From Micromonospora phaseoli (GTDB lineage Bacteria > Actinomycetota > Actinomycetes > Mycobacteriales > Micromonosporaceae), in the NCBI RefSeq assembly GCF_900109115.1, contig NZ_FNYV01000020.1, positions 1 to 36,286 on the forward strand: a stretch of DNA of 36,286 nt, written 5' to 3'. The notes under the pieces were generated by a model. It searched no databases. It was not told the origin of the DNA and was given only the letters and a program-made list of their open reading frames with translations. Shown piece by piece: positions 7,999-15,868 of this stretch. Every line of letters starts with the position of its first letter. Position 1 is the stretch's first letter. The translations under genes were made by a program, and so were the position numbers.

Positions 7999-8838
7999 CT
8001 AGGCCGCGTCTCCTGGATCATGGTTTGGGGCGGTCCAGTTTCGCGCGTAGCCAGATGAGGATGTCGGCGATCTGCACGGTGGCCCGGTAGCGGCAGGCGA
8101 GCTTGTCCTACCTGGTGGCCACGGCGCGGAACTGCTTACGCCGGTTCATCAGCCGTTCGTTGGTGTTGTGCTGCCGGTAGCGGTGCGGGCGGAACGTGGG
8201 CGGACGACCACCGCGTGATCCTCTCCGAGCCCGGTTGGCTTTCTGGTCGTCCTTCACGGGGATGTCGTGCGGGATGCGCCGGGCCCGCAGCGAACGGCGG
8301 TTGCCACGTGAGCTGTACGCCTTGTCCGCCGAGAGGGAATCGAGGCGTTCGCGCGGGCGGCCGATTGCGCCGGGGCGGGTCACGGCCACGTCGTCGAGCA
8401 GCCACACCAGTTGGCGGGTGTCGGAGGCCTGGCCCGGGGTCAGGTGACTGGTCAGGTTCCGGCCCCGCCCGTCCCCGATCGTGTGGATCTTCGTGGTCCA
8501 CCCGCCACGCGACTTGCCGAGTCCTTCCCGTCGCGCTGCGTCACTACTGCTCAGCCCCCATTAAGCGCACCTGCGGCGTGCCGATGGGCACGCACGATCG
8601 TGGAATCGGCGTTGCCGTGCCAGTCCAGATCCCTCGCCAGGGCACCCCGGTCCGCACCCGGAACACGATCCCGTTGATCACCTGCCGGTGATCACGCCAC
8701 CGCCCACCCCACCGCGGAGTCATCACCGGCAGCAACGGCGCGATCCGCGCGTACTCGACCTCGGTCAACTCAAAGCGTCCATCCACGACAGACGTGGATA
8801 GTCGAACTCCGCCCCAAGATCCAGGAGACACGCCCTAG
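7999..8838 (-). mobile_element. IS5-type insertion sequence, internally deleted
   Basis: The ends are inverted repeats: CTAGGCCGCGTCTCCTGGATC (from 7999) and GATCCAGGAGACACGCCCTAG (to 8838), 19 of 21 matching. CTAG at both borders fits insertion at a CTAG/TA target as in IS5-related elements. About 840 bp in total. It disrupts the methyltransferase gene. Confidence 0.8.
8029..8786 (-). pseudogene. IS5 family transposase, degraded
   Basis: The N-terminal part (FELTEVEYARIAPLLPVMTP, RDHRQVINGIVFRVRTGVPWR) is intact in one frame. Right after VPWR the sequence jumps into another frame at DLDWHGNADSTIVRAHRHAA; the block normally linking these motifs is deleted. A stop follows ALNGG. Two further frames then carry GGWTTKIHTIGDGRGRN-like and MWLLDDVAVTRPGAIG, SLSADKAYSSRGNRRSLRAR and KDDQKANRARRGSRGGRPP. 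At least one deletion and two frameshifts or stops make it inactive. ADKAYSSRGNR matches the catalytic D-K-A-Y-x-S block of the IS5 group. Confidence 0.85.
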
Positions 8839-8966
8839 CCCGCCGGCCAGGCATGAAAGAGCAGCCGGACAAGCCCGCGATGTGCCGCGTCCGCGCCACC
8901 TTGCAGATACCCCTCACAGTGAGCTGAGAAGGGTCGGAATAACTGTCTACAGCGGGGAGTGCACAG

Positions 8967-9443
8967 ATGAGCAGTGCGGGAGGCAAGATCCGCAGAGGCG
9001 TGGCCGTCGTCACCACAGTCCTGGCGTTGGCTGCCGGTGGGGTGCTGGTCGCCGCCAGCCCGGCGGCAGCGGCCACTCCGGCGTGCAACGGGCAGACCTA
9101 CTGGTGGTCTGCCAAGTGGGGCGTAAAGCTATCGGTTCCCATCAACACCGCGTCGTCCGGGGTCGATGTACGAGGCTGCTTGATGCGACAGGGAGACGGT
9201 CCTAGCGGTGGTGTGGGGCGTGCGGTGCGAGCCCTGCAGCAGGCCCTGAACATGTGCTACCAAGAGCGACTGACCCTGGACGGGGATTTCGGTTCCCTCA
9301 CCAAGGCCGCCCTGGTCCGGGCCCAGAGGCGAGAGGGCATCTCGGCTGACGGCGTCTATGGCCCCCAGACGGCGGACTTTCTAGCGTTCCCGTTCCTATC
9401 TGGGAACTTCGTGACCACACCTTGCCGCAGCTTCTACGGCTGA
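8967..9443 (+). CDS. secreted peptidoglycan-binding domain protein
   Basis: A 158-residue protein. Residues 1-36 are a signal peptide (GKIRR, then GVAVVTTVLALAAGGVLVAA, AAA cleavage site). Residues 85-145 form a PG_binding_1 domain: RAVRALQQALNMCYQERLTL, DGDFGSLTKAALVRAQRREG, ISADGVYGPQT, the classical three-helix repeat with D-G-x-F/Y-G turns. Cysteines near residues 40, 72, 96 and 153 could form disulfides. There is no catalytic domain, so it probably anchors to or senses the cell wall. The ATG at 8967 has GGGGAGTG upstream. A hairpin terminator follows. Monocistronic. Confidence 0.9.
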   Translation: MSSAGGKIRRGVAVVTTVLALAAGGVLVAASPAAAATPACNGQTYWWSAKWGVKLSVPINTASSGVDVRGCLMRQGDGPSGGVGRAVRALQQALNMCYQERLTLDGDFGSLTKAALVRAQRREGISADGVYGPQTADFLAFPFLSGNFVTTPCRSFYG

Positions 9444-9458
9444 GCACCGCCCGGGTCA

Positions 9459-9489
9459 GCGACGGTCGTAGAACTCCCTCGACCGTCGC
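9459..9489. terminator. hairpin terminator after the peptidoglycan-binding gene
   Basis: GCGACGGTCG (9459-9468) and CGACCGTCGC (9480-9489) form a perfect 10-bp stem with an 11-base loop, 16 bases after the stop codon. No T-run. Confidence 0.75.
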
Positions 9490-9660
9490 TGGCCGGGCAC
9501 CCGCCAGGCGAGAGGCGATGGCGGAGGCTACCGCGGCAGCGTCCGCATTGGTCACTGTGGCGACGTCGGCACCAGCCCAAATCCTGCCGAGCCCACTACG
9601 CACGACGGCTCAGCGTGGAACTTCAGCCATGGTCCCGAACGGGAACGGCCGTACGATCCG

Positions 9661-11880
9661 TCAGGAGAAGGTGTCCTTCAAGTCGTAGGCGGTCAGCGGC
9701 ACATCGGGTTCGACCGTCTGCTCCTGGCACATCTGGGCGATCTGCATGGCGACCCGCCACACGACCTGAGCGTATTCGTGGTCGAGGCGCATCGTCATGA
9801 GGCCGTAGAGCCCCTCCGCCTGGTAGTGACGCCGCACCTCCGGGTCGAGAGCTGCGCCGAATGTGTTGATCTCGGCGATCGGCTGCGGTATCGCCTTTGA
9901 CGTCGGTACCCAGGACAGCGGCAGGAACCCGGTCGAGGGCACTGGCGCGCCGCTGCGCCGGTCTGTGGTCCGCCGCCGGGCGAAGGCGTCCCACTCCATC
10001 GCGCACCATCTGCTAGCAAAGTACGAGGGGCTGAGCAGGCTGATGAAAACCTGGCAGGTTCCGACCGCGTGCAGCACTTGATCCTGCCAGCGCTCGCCGC
10101 CGTCCAAGGTCAGATCGACGTAGCCGGCCACCTCGCCGCCCGGCAGTCCCAGGAGCTCGTTGACGTTCATCGACAGGTCGTCGAAGAACTGCGGCACGTG
10201 CCGGCTGGCCTCGGCCCTCGGCGCGGCGGGCCGTCTGGACTGCTGTGCCCGGGCGTAGCTCAGGTAGAACACCGGGGTCAGCATCCGGTGTGCGGCGGGC
10301 GGGTCGGCCGCCACCCGCCGGGGCTCGGTGCGGGCAGCGGCGGTCGGGCTGACGATCAGGGACGTGTCCGGCTCGCGGGGGTACAGCGTCACGATCACCA
10401 TCCCGCCGGAGAACGACACGGTCGGCTCGGGCGCGCCGATGCGGCGGCACTCGCTCAGCGCGCGGGGGATTCCCGAGCCCTCGCCCTCCACGACCTTTAC
10501 CCAGGTCAAGATGTGCGCGAGCCGAAAGTTGGGGCGGCGGGACTCCGAGGCGAGGTCACCGAGGGCACGCCGGACGTCCGGAGACAACTCGGCGCCCTGC
10601 CACGACCCCGGGTTGACCACCTCGATCCGGTCGGCGTAGACCCGTACGTGCACGCAGCTCTGCGCGTGCTCGTAGTCCCGGTGCACCAGCGCATTGGCGA
10701 TGATCTCGCGGACGGCGATCATCGGGTAGTCGTAGAACGGCTGGGCGCGAGCGTCGTCCTCGGTGGGTTCCTCGCCGCGGTGGACCAGCTTGGCGACGAA
10801 GTCGCGGGCATGCACGATCTGCTCCGGGACCGACCCGGCGAACGGCGGCTGCGCGTCCATCAGCGCGGTCTTGTCGAGCCCGTGCACCTGCGTGCACTGC
10901 ACGACCGCGGTCGGCACCACGGCGGTCGGGTCGTCGCCGAACAGCAGCGCACCCGCCCGGGTCAGCCGGCCGTGTCGCAGCAGGTTCGCCCGTTGCAGGA
11001 ACTCCACCGTAGTGAGCTGTTCCGGCATCCGGCCAGTGATCTCCGGCCGCAGGTCCGCGCGGAATCTCGCCACCCGGTCGGAGTTGATCCCGGTGTCGGT
11101 GGTCGTCTCGTCGATGAACGGCCGCGGCGGCGGTTCGGCCGCCGGCGCCCGCGTCGCCCGTACCGCGGCGGCGGCCGGCTGCGCGGGGCGCCGGGCGATG
11201 GGGATGTGGCCATTGCCGTCGAACTTCCGGTGCGGCGTGATGCGGTGCTTGAGCCGTTTCGCCACGTACGCGTACAGGTCCTCCAGGTCCACGTGGCCGG
11301 TTGGCCCGCTGGCCGTCGCGTCGTGCCGGAGTCCGTCGATTAGCGCCTGCGTGAACGGGCTCGGCATGCCGGTGCGTTCGGCGTCGGCGGCCGCGCCGCT
11401 CGGCGGGCACGCTGCTATGAGGAAGCTGCCCTCACCGAATTCGGCCGATTCCGGAAATGCGCCCTTCCAGGCGCCGGCCTCGCAACAATCGAGGAGCACG
11501 ATTTTCGTCCGGGCGGCGGCATCGGTGATCATCTGACCGAGGGAAATGTTTGACACGGCCGTGCCCGCGAGCCGGCCGGCGACCGTGTTGCGGCAGCACA
11601 GAAACAGCGAATTGTGCCGGCTGCGGGCGTGGCCGCTGAAATAGAACAAGAGCGTGTCGTCCTGGCCGCTGTCGGCGAAGAACTGGCTGGCCGCGTCGAG
11701 CAGCTCGTGTGCCGGCAGGTCCATCCGTACGTCGACGTTGCGCTCGTCGAACATGCCGGTACGGGGATCCACAAGGGCGTGCCGCAGCAGTGGGCCGTCG
11801 GTACTCGGGCCGCGCAGCGTGGCCAGCGACGATGTGTCCGCCTCGTAGACCGAATTGCATACCAGCAGCGCACGATACAC
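9661..11880 (-). CDS. caspase / RecG-like ATPase / TIR-like fusion protein (candidate defence effector)
   Basis: A 739-residue three-part protein. Residues 1-230: caspase-like (C14) peptidase, with LLFYFSGHARS (His84) and KIVLLDCCEAGAW (Cys132/133). Residues 265-500: the RecG-related/AlbA-type region with a GHKL ATPase, seen as EFLQRANLLRHGRLTRAGAL, the N-box REIIANALVHRDYEH (Asn396) and the G-box VEGEGSGIPRAL. Residues 530-739: a TIR-like domain of the FxsC type, PVFYLSYARAQQ, then CQVFISLLSPSYFASRWCAM followed by Glu629. Known caspase and TIR domains are protease and NAD-cleaving or signalling modules of bacterial immunity. Putting both on one chain around an ATPase suggests a regulated suicide effector, which is an inference. 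It is divergent from an EACC1 gene with 74 bp between starts. No signal peptide. Confidence 0.9.
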   Translation of the reverse strand: MYRALLVCNSVYEADTSSLATLRGPSTDGPLLRHALVDPRTGMFDERNVDVRMDLPAHELLDAASQFFADSGQDDTLLFYFSGHARSRHNSLFLCCRNTVAGRLAGTAVSNISLGQMITDAAARTKIVLLDCCEAGAWKGAFPESAEFGEGSFLIAACPPSGAAADAERTGMPSPFTQALIDGLRHDATASGPTGHVDLEDLYAYVAKRLKHRITPHRKFDGNGHIPIARRPAQPAAAAVRATRAPAAEPPPRPFIDETTTDTGINSDRVARFRADLRPEITGRMPEQLTTVEFLQRANLLRHGRLTRAGALLFGDDPTAVVPTAVVQCTQVHGLDKTALMDAQPPFAGSVPEQIVHARDFVAKLVHRGEEPTEDDARAQPFYDYPMIAVREIIANALVHRDYEHAQSCVHVRVYADRIEVVNPGSWQGAELSPDVRRALGDLASESRRPNFRLAHILTWVKVVEGEGSGIPRALSECRRIGAPEPTVSFSGGMVIVTLYPREPDTSLIVSPTAAARTEPRRVAADPPAAHRMLTPVFYLSYARAQQSRRPAAPRAEASRHVPQFFDDLSMNVNELLGLPGGEVAGYVDLTLDGGERWQDQVLHAVGTCQVFISLLSPSYFASRWCAMEWDAFARRRTTDRRSGAPVPSTGFLPLSWVPTSKAIPQPIAEINTFGAALDPEVRRHYQAEGLYGLMTMRLDHEYAQVVWRVAMQIAQMCQEQTVEPDVPLTAYDLKDTFS

Positions 11881-11954
11881 AAGTGGTCCTCACGATAGTC
11901 CGGCCTTGTGCGGATAGGTTATCGTGTCGATGCGGCCGCAGATAAGGAGCGCGC
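11881..11954. promoter_or_regulatory. divergent promoter region of the caspase fusion and EACC1 genes
   Basis: Only 74 bp separate the two starts, so both promoters overlap or abut. AAGGAGC (11945-11951) is the ribosome binding site for the EACC1 GTG. TATCGT and TAGGTTATCG near 11916-11924 are AT-rich words in an otherwise GC-rich region and are -10 candidates. No operator palindrome is obvious. Confidence 0.55.
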
Positions 11955-12329
11955 GTGACAACGGTGCGGGTGACGTTCGACATCGCGGGACTTCCCAGCC
12001 ATCATTCGGCGGTTTCGGCTGCATTGGCGGAGTTCGACGCGGACTTGCGCAATGCCCGCGCACTCCGGGCAGCGGCCGAAGAGGTGCCGACCGAAACGCC
12101 CGGCACCAAGGGGCAGTGGAGCGACCTGGTCATGACGCTGACCGGGCCGGCTGTGCTCGCCGCCGCGGTCCGGGTCTTCCATCTGTGGCTGAGCCGGGAC
12201 AAACGGCGCTCGATCACCCTGACGAAGGTTGTCACCGACGGCGACGGCGAGCAGCGGATCACCGCCACGATCGAGGGCGAGAACATCTCCGGCGAGACGG
12301 TCCGCCAGGCCCTCGAACGGTTCGAGTAG
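11955..12329 (+). CDS. effector-associated constant component EACC1
   Basis: A 124-residue protein matching EACC1: an N-terminal beta strand TVRVTFDIAG, a charged helix, the conserved TPGTKGQWSDLVMTLTGPAV (pattern pG-x-x-G-x-x-x), a hydrophobic helix AAAVRVFHLWLSRDKRR, and the terminal strands SITLTKVV and RITATIEGENISGE. EACC1 was described by the Aravind group as a constant partner of variable effectors (TIR, caspase, ATPase modules) in actinobacterial conflict systems. Its divergent placement to a caspase-ATPase-TIR fusion fits that role. The GTG at 11955 has AAGGAGC at good spacing. No membrane segment; the central hydrophobic helix may pack onto the partner. It probably acts as adaptor or sensor, which is an inference. 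Confidence 0.85.
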   Translation: MTTVRVTFDIAGLPSHHSAVSAALAEFDADLRNARALRAAAEEVPTETPGTKGQWSDLVMTLTGPAVLAAAVRVFHLWLSRDKRRSITLTKVVTDGDGEQRITATIEGENISGETVRQALERFE

Positions 12330-12595
12330 CCGACGGTCACTCCCGCCGCTGCGGCCGACAGTGTCGGAGCCGCAGCCACTGTCACCCCAGCCGCAGTCGC
12401 TGGAGCTGTCGTCCGGGCGGCGTACCGCCGGCTCGCGCAGGTCCTCGCGACGATTCGCGGCTACCTCCGGTGCCGCCTCGGTGCTGACAACGCGAACCGA
12501 ACCTGTCCTCGTTTCGGGTCCCCGGGTTTCCTCTGCTGTTCGGTCTTTTCGTTCCGGAAGCGCGGGAGGCCGCTGCCAACGGACAGCTGGCACTC
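12330..12595. other. intergenic, no gene accepted
   Basis: About 265 bases between EACC1 and the first repeat copy. In-frame readthrough of the EACC1 TAG gives an Ala/Val-rich stretch, but without further support. No RNA or terminator was recognised. Confidence 0.3.
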
Positions 12596-12614
12596 GGCGG
12601 CAGGTGCGTATGCC
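12596..12614 (+). repeat. dispersed intergenic repeat, copy 1
   Basis: GGCGGCAGGTGCGTATGCC, 79 bp before the DinB gene. It matches the recurring consensus GGCGGCARATCMGGATGCC at about 15 of 19 positions and is the leftmost good copy. Confidence 0.55.
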
Positions 12615-12692
12615 GGCCCGTCCAGCCGGGGGCTGATCTTGCAGGCAACACCTCGCACGAATGGCTCGGGCGGATAGGGAAGACTGGCAGGC

Positions 12693-13283
12693 ATGGCTGA
12701 TCTGGGCGACCCGAAGGCTGCGCTGCACCACTACCTCAAGGCGACTCGCGATAACCTGATCTGGAAGCTCGACGGGCTGAGCGAACGCGAGGCCAGACTG
12801 CCCCGCACCGCGACCGGCAACAACCTGCTGGGAGTCCTCAAGCACTCCCTCAATGTCGAAGCCGGCTACTTCGGGCCTACCTTCGGGCATGAGTTCCCGA
12901 TGCCTGAGGAACTGGTCCCCATGGAGGCGTTCGAGGAGGACCCGCAGGCAGACTGGTACGCGCGGGAGGGCGAGACGAAGGATGGGCTGATCGACCTGTA
13001 TCGCCGTGTCGGGGTGTTCGCGGATCAGACGATCGAACAGCTACCCCTCGACGCGCCAGGGCGGGTGCCGTGGTGGCGCCCAGGCGAACAGGACGTGACG
13101 CTGCACAGGATCATCATCCACGTGACCACCGACCTCGCCCGTCACGCCGGTCACGCCGACATCATGCGCGAACAGCACGACCGGGCGATCGGCTTGCGGC
13201 GGGAGAACTCTGGCGTCCCCCACGACTATGACTGGCCGGCGTACGTCACCAAGCTGACGAAGCTCGCTGACCGGTTCGATTAG
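12693..13283 (+). CDS. DinB family (DUF664) protein
   Basis: A 196-residue four-helix-bundle protein of the DinB/YfiT superfamily. The metal-binding triad is visible: His51 in LLGVLKHSLNVE, His143 in RIIIHVTTDLARHAGHADIM and His151/154 in the same segment. WKLDGLSEREARLPRTATGN is the typical DUF664 N-terminal block. Family members include bacillithiol or mycothiol-dependent transferases and hydrolases, and many have unknown substrates. The ATG at 12693 follows GGGAAG at moderate distance. It stands alone: an empty gap with a repeat copy lies on each side. Confidence 0.92.
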   Translation: MADLGDPKAALHHYLKATRDNLIWKLDGLSEREARLPRTATGNNLLGVLKHSLNVEAGYFGPTFGHEFPMPEELVPMEAFEEDPQADWYAREGETKDGLIDLYRRVGVFADQTIEQLPLDAPGRVPWWRPGEQDVTLHRIIIHVTTDLARHAGHADIMREQHDRAIGLRRENSGVPHDYDWPAYVTKLTKLADRFD

Positions 13284-13316
13284 CCACCCGGTACCGTCGA
13301 TACAGGCGTTGAGGTC

Positions 13317-13333
13317 GGCATCCGCACATCGGC
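13317..13333 (-). repeat. dispersed intergenic repeat, reverse-oriented copy
   Basis: On the minus strand GCCGATGTGCGGATGCC, nearly identical to the copy at 33021-33039 (ATGTGCGGATG). It is the only clear copy in the opposite orientation. Confidence 0.45.
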
Positions 13334-13468
13334 ACGTCCGAACGCCGACGGCCGGCGCTGAGGTCACCGTCGGTGACGAGCGCTTCGCGGCAGAAGAGTG
13401 AACCGAGGCGGTGTCGGAGCCTGCTGTTGAGAGGCTTCAAAGCCCGGCTGGCATGCGGCCCATTGCCG

Positions 13469-13681
13469 TCAGTCGGCAAAGGCCAGGCCATGCTCGGCCA
13501 GCGCGGTGGCCAGGATGGTGACCGCCTTCGGCCCGACCCCGTGCAGGGATAGTAGGTCGCGGCGGCTGTGGGCGGCCACGTGCGCAAGCGTCGTTATGCC
13601 GGCTTCGAGCAAGGCGCTACTGGCTGGTCGCCCGATCGGCGGCAGGTCACCAATCTGCGCGGGCACATCGGGAGTACTCAC
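13469..13681 (-). CDS. small helix-hairpin-helix protein
   Basis: A 70-residue protein from the GTG at 13681 (MSTPDVPAQIGDLPPIGRPA). Two HhH units are visible: IGRPASSALLEAGITTLAHV and LLSLHGVGPKAVTILATALA, with the G-V-G-P-K hairpin that contacts DNA backbone phosphates. Small proteins of this type are often annotated as DNA-binding or RNA polymerase alpha C-terminal-like. A longer start at 13750 adds a basic leader with no homology. It stands alone between two repeat copies. A role in DNA binding is inferred from the motif; the partner is unknown. Confidence 0.8.
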   Translation of the reverse strand: MSTPDVPAQIGDLPPIGRPASSALLEAGITTLAHVAAHSRRDLLSLHGVGPKAVTILATALAEHGLAFAD

Positions 13682-13761
13682 ACGATCACGATAGTCCGGC
13701 AGGCCGCCGATCCGCGAACCCGGACAATCGTGACGCCTCGCCACGAGCATGGTGCCCGGTC

Positions 13762-13776
13762 GGCGGCAAAACCGTG
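13762..13776 (+). repeat. dispersed intergenic repeat, partial copy
   Basis: GGCGGCAAAACCGTG preceded by CCCGGTC, identical over 14 bases (CCCGGTCGGCGGCAAA, one gap-free run) to the copy at 35023. The right half is degenerate. It lies between the HhH and NADAR genes. Confidence 0.45.
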
Positions 13777-13796
13777 AACGCGGTGCCCAGCGACGA

Positions 13797-14367
13797 TTAC
13801 CGCTCCGATTCCTCGTGAAGGACGTCGCGCACTTGCATGAGCGCGAACCCGAGCAGGTTGAGGCCTCGCCACCGAGCCGGATCGGCGGCGGCGGGGTCGT
13901 CTCGAGTCAGCCCGATGCCCCAGATCCGGTCCACCGGGCTGGCCTCGACGAGAACCCGTCGTCCGGTAGCGAGCAGGAACGTGCGCAGTGCTGCGTGCTG
14001 TCCGAACTCGGCCAGGTTGCCGGCTACGACGATGTCGAAGCGGTGCTCGTCCCAGGTCTGTTGATCGAAGCCGGCAACCCGGCCACCGAGCGTCTTGGCC
14101 GCGTGGGGGTGCGGCGCGGTGAGTACCCGCTCGACCATCGCATCATCACCGAACAGGGTGGGCTTTGCGCCACATCATGTAGTGCTCGGCGGTCGCGAAC
14201 ACGACCCCGTCGACCATGAAAGGCGATGGCCACCACTGGCTCAAGCATCCGGCGCCGACGCCGCCGTCGCGCTCCGGATTGTGCCCCCAGAAGAACAGGA
14301 GCTTGATCCGCTCTCCCCGCGCATATGCGGCGACCAGATCCGTGACGCTCCGACATGAAGCCAACAT
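13797..14367 (-). pseudogene. NADAR family protein, one frameshift
   Basis: NADAR/YbiA proteins are N-glycosidases that act on damaged riboflavin intermediates or ADP-ribose. The N-terminal part reads IKLLFFWGHNPERDGGVGAG, LSQWWPSPFMVDGVVFATAE, HYMMWRKA. The chain then shifts frame at about 14160 and goes on TLFGDDAMVERVLTAPHPHA, AKTLGGRVAGFDQQTWDEHR, LVEASPVDRIWGIGL, WRGLNLLGFALMQVRDVLHE. The two halves together give a full-length domain with the conserved W-G and E-H-Y-M motifs. A single extra C in the run GCCCACC (read on the minus strand) explains the break, so it is either a very recent mutation or a sequencing error. Confidence 0.88.
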
Positions 14368-14527
14368 GATCGCCAGTGTGCGCGACCAGGACCTCAGCAC
14401 ACCACATGCTTACCCGCCGGCTCAGATCGCCGCCGGCCTCGACGCCAGCCCGGACTTCACCGCCGACGAAGTGCCTGAGCAGCTGCACGGACAGTGACGG
14501 CCGCTCGACAGGCCAGCGCACAGGCTC
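14368..14527. other. gap holding a possible gene tail
   Basis: On the + strand a frame ends at 14497 as STPHAYPPAQIAAGLDASPD and so on, which looks protein-like but has no start outside the NADAR antisense. It may be the 3' remnant of a lost gene. Not assigned. Confidence 0.25.
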
Positions 14528-14545
14528 GGCGGCAGATCGGGATGC
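14528..14545 (+). repeat. dispersed intergenic repeat copy
   Basis: GGCGGCAGATCGGGATGC, one mismatch to the consensus in its first 17 bases. It lies between the NADAR gene and the small 68-residue gene. Confidence 0.7.
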
Positions 14546-14721
14546 TTGGACGGCGTCGTTGTTGGATCACCCTGGCGAGGGCTCTGGCGTGACTGGATGG
14601 TTTACCCGGGCAGTCGGTTCCGAACCGGGTCGGCCTGCGCGCTACCGTCTGCGTATCGCGGCAGCCGTGCTTCCAGATTCGCAGCGGATAGCCCGGTCCT
14701 GAACAGCACGAGGAGACACCG

Positions 14722-14928
14722 ATGACCGACCCCACCAGCGACGCCGATCCCACCGCTGACGCCGAAGCGGGAACCGAGGAGCAGCCGCAGCCCTTCGAGA
14801 ACCGGGCGGCACGCCGGTCCAAGGGCAAGGCCACCGCCAACCACATCGGGGGTACCGCGAGCCGCGCCCACGGCCGTTCCGGCACGGTGCAGACTCCTCG
14901 CCAGTATGGCAACCGTCGAAGCGGCTGA
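14722..14928 (+). CDS. small polar hypothetical protein
   Basis: A 68-residue protein starting at the ATG at 14722 with AGGAGAC seven bases upstream, a good site. The N-terminal half is acidic (TSDADPTADAEAGTEEQPQP) and the C-terminal half basic (NRAARRSKGKATANHIGGTA), so it is likely disordered and possibly nucleic-acid or ribosome associated. Similar short acidic-basic proteins are common in actinomycetes and have no assigned function. It stands alone between two repeat copies. Confidence 0.75.
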   Translation: MTDPTSDADPTADAEAGTEEQPQPFENRAARRSKGKATANHIGGTASRAHGRSGTVQTPRQYGNRRSG

Positions 14929-15142
14929 TCTTCGGACCTCCTGGTCGCGGCCGTGTTCAGTACCTGTGGCTGCTACCGGCGTCTAGCCGCAGCCGCAGGT
15001 TCGTTGCAGGACGTTCAGGGCCAGCCACTCGGTGACCCTGAGGGCACGGCTAGTCCCGGCGCTGCTGCAACAGCACACTCGACTCGGCAGGAGCCCGCGT
15101 CGGCCTCCAAACGGGCCGTGACCGTCGGGTAGTGCGTGACTC
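14929..15142. other. intergenic, nothing recognised
   Basis: No gene or RNA recognised. A local CCGCAGCCGCAGG repeat near 14986 has no evident meaning. Confidence 0.3.
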
Positions 15143-15160
15143 GCGGGGAGATCCGGATGC
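15143..15160 (+). repeat. dispersed intergenic repeat copy
   Basis: GCGGGGAGATCCGGATGC, matching the consensus except CA changed to GG near the left end and one added base. It lies 58 bp before the next gene. Confidence 0.55.
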
Positions 15161-15217
15161 GGCCCGACTCACCCGGAGCGCCTTCGCGCTCCGTGCCGAT
15201 CTTGGTAGCGTTCAGCC

Positions 15218-15733
15218 GTGGCTGATGATCGTGAGGTCGTTCGCCGTCTTGAGCCCTACGCCGATCATCTGGCCTTCGTCATCTCGGACGCGGAGGCGAC
15301 CGAGGACTTCTTTGACGGAGACACCTGGGACCGGGCCGAGGACACCTGGCGCATCGCTGTAGAGCGTCACTGCATCGTGGTGGGAACGGCCCGCTACGAC
15401 CACGTACCGGTGACGGTGGCGCTGATGAACACGCCTCCCGAGGTTGAATCTCTCGACGCCTTCGACCACGTCGTCGAAGCAGACATTCTGTTGCCCTCAG
15501 GGAGGATGGCAGTGACCGGTGCCACGGAGCTTCCGAACGAGGGTGAACCTGTGCCGCTGCCGGCAGGTCGATACCGGGTTCGGGTGGTCTACGCGCAGAC
15601 GGACCGCCGGCCGGTTAGGTGCGATCTGGACGGTGTCGGGGACCATCTGGAGTACCAACTCACGATGTGGCCGACCGACGCAGACCTCGGCGTGCACGTC
15701 TTGAAGCAAGGCCCATCGCCCTGGGCCTACTGA
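15218..15733 (+). CDS. hypothetical protein
   Basis: A 171-residue protein from the GTG at 15218 (MADDREVVRRLEPYADHLAF). It is acidic and beta-rich: HCIVVGTARYDHVPVTVALM, VVEADILLPSGRMAVTGATE, PLPAGRYRVRVVYAQTDRR, LEYQLTMWPTDADLGVHVLK. No signal peptide, membrane segment or catalytic motif. The PLPAGRYRVRVVY pattern resembles strand-rich immunity-like or DUF proteins of actinomycetes and competence-inhibitor-like folds, but I cannot name a family. The ribosome binding site is weak (GGTAGCG). It stands alone between repeat copies. Confidence 0.75.
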   Translation: MADDREVVRRLEPYADHLAFVISDAEATEDFFDGDTWDRAEDTWRIAVERHCIVVGTARYDHVPVTVALMNTPPEVESLDAFDHVVEADILLPSGRMAVTGATELPNEGEPVPLPAGRYRVRVVYAQTDRRPVRCDLDGVGDHLEYQLTMWPTDADLGVHVLKQGPSPWAY

Positions 15734-15868
15734 CGAGCATGGACGAAAGGCGCGGCATCCGGTAGCAATCGGTTCCCGACAAAGCGTGCATCTGCTGGCC
15801 GAGGTGCGACCAGTGGCGAGGCCGGGTAGGTCAGCAGGGAAGCTTCTGCGACCGTTAATGTCGTCATC

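Noticed and set aside
10069..11343. Long + strand frame of 424 codons
   Set aside because: It is antisense to the caspase/ATPase/TIR gene, whose minus-strand frame has clear domains; the + frame has none.
11919..12890. Long minus-strand frame across EACC1 and the following gap
   Set aside because: Antisense of EACC1 with no family signal and no ribosome binding site.
13636..13650. GGCGGCAGGTCACC inside the HhH gene
   Set aside because: It matches only the left part of the repeat and lies within coding sequence, so it is taken as chance; it shows that short partial matches can arise in this GC-rich DNA.
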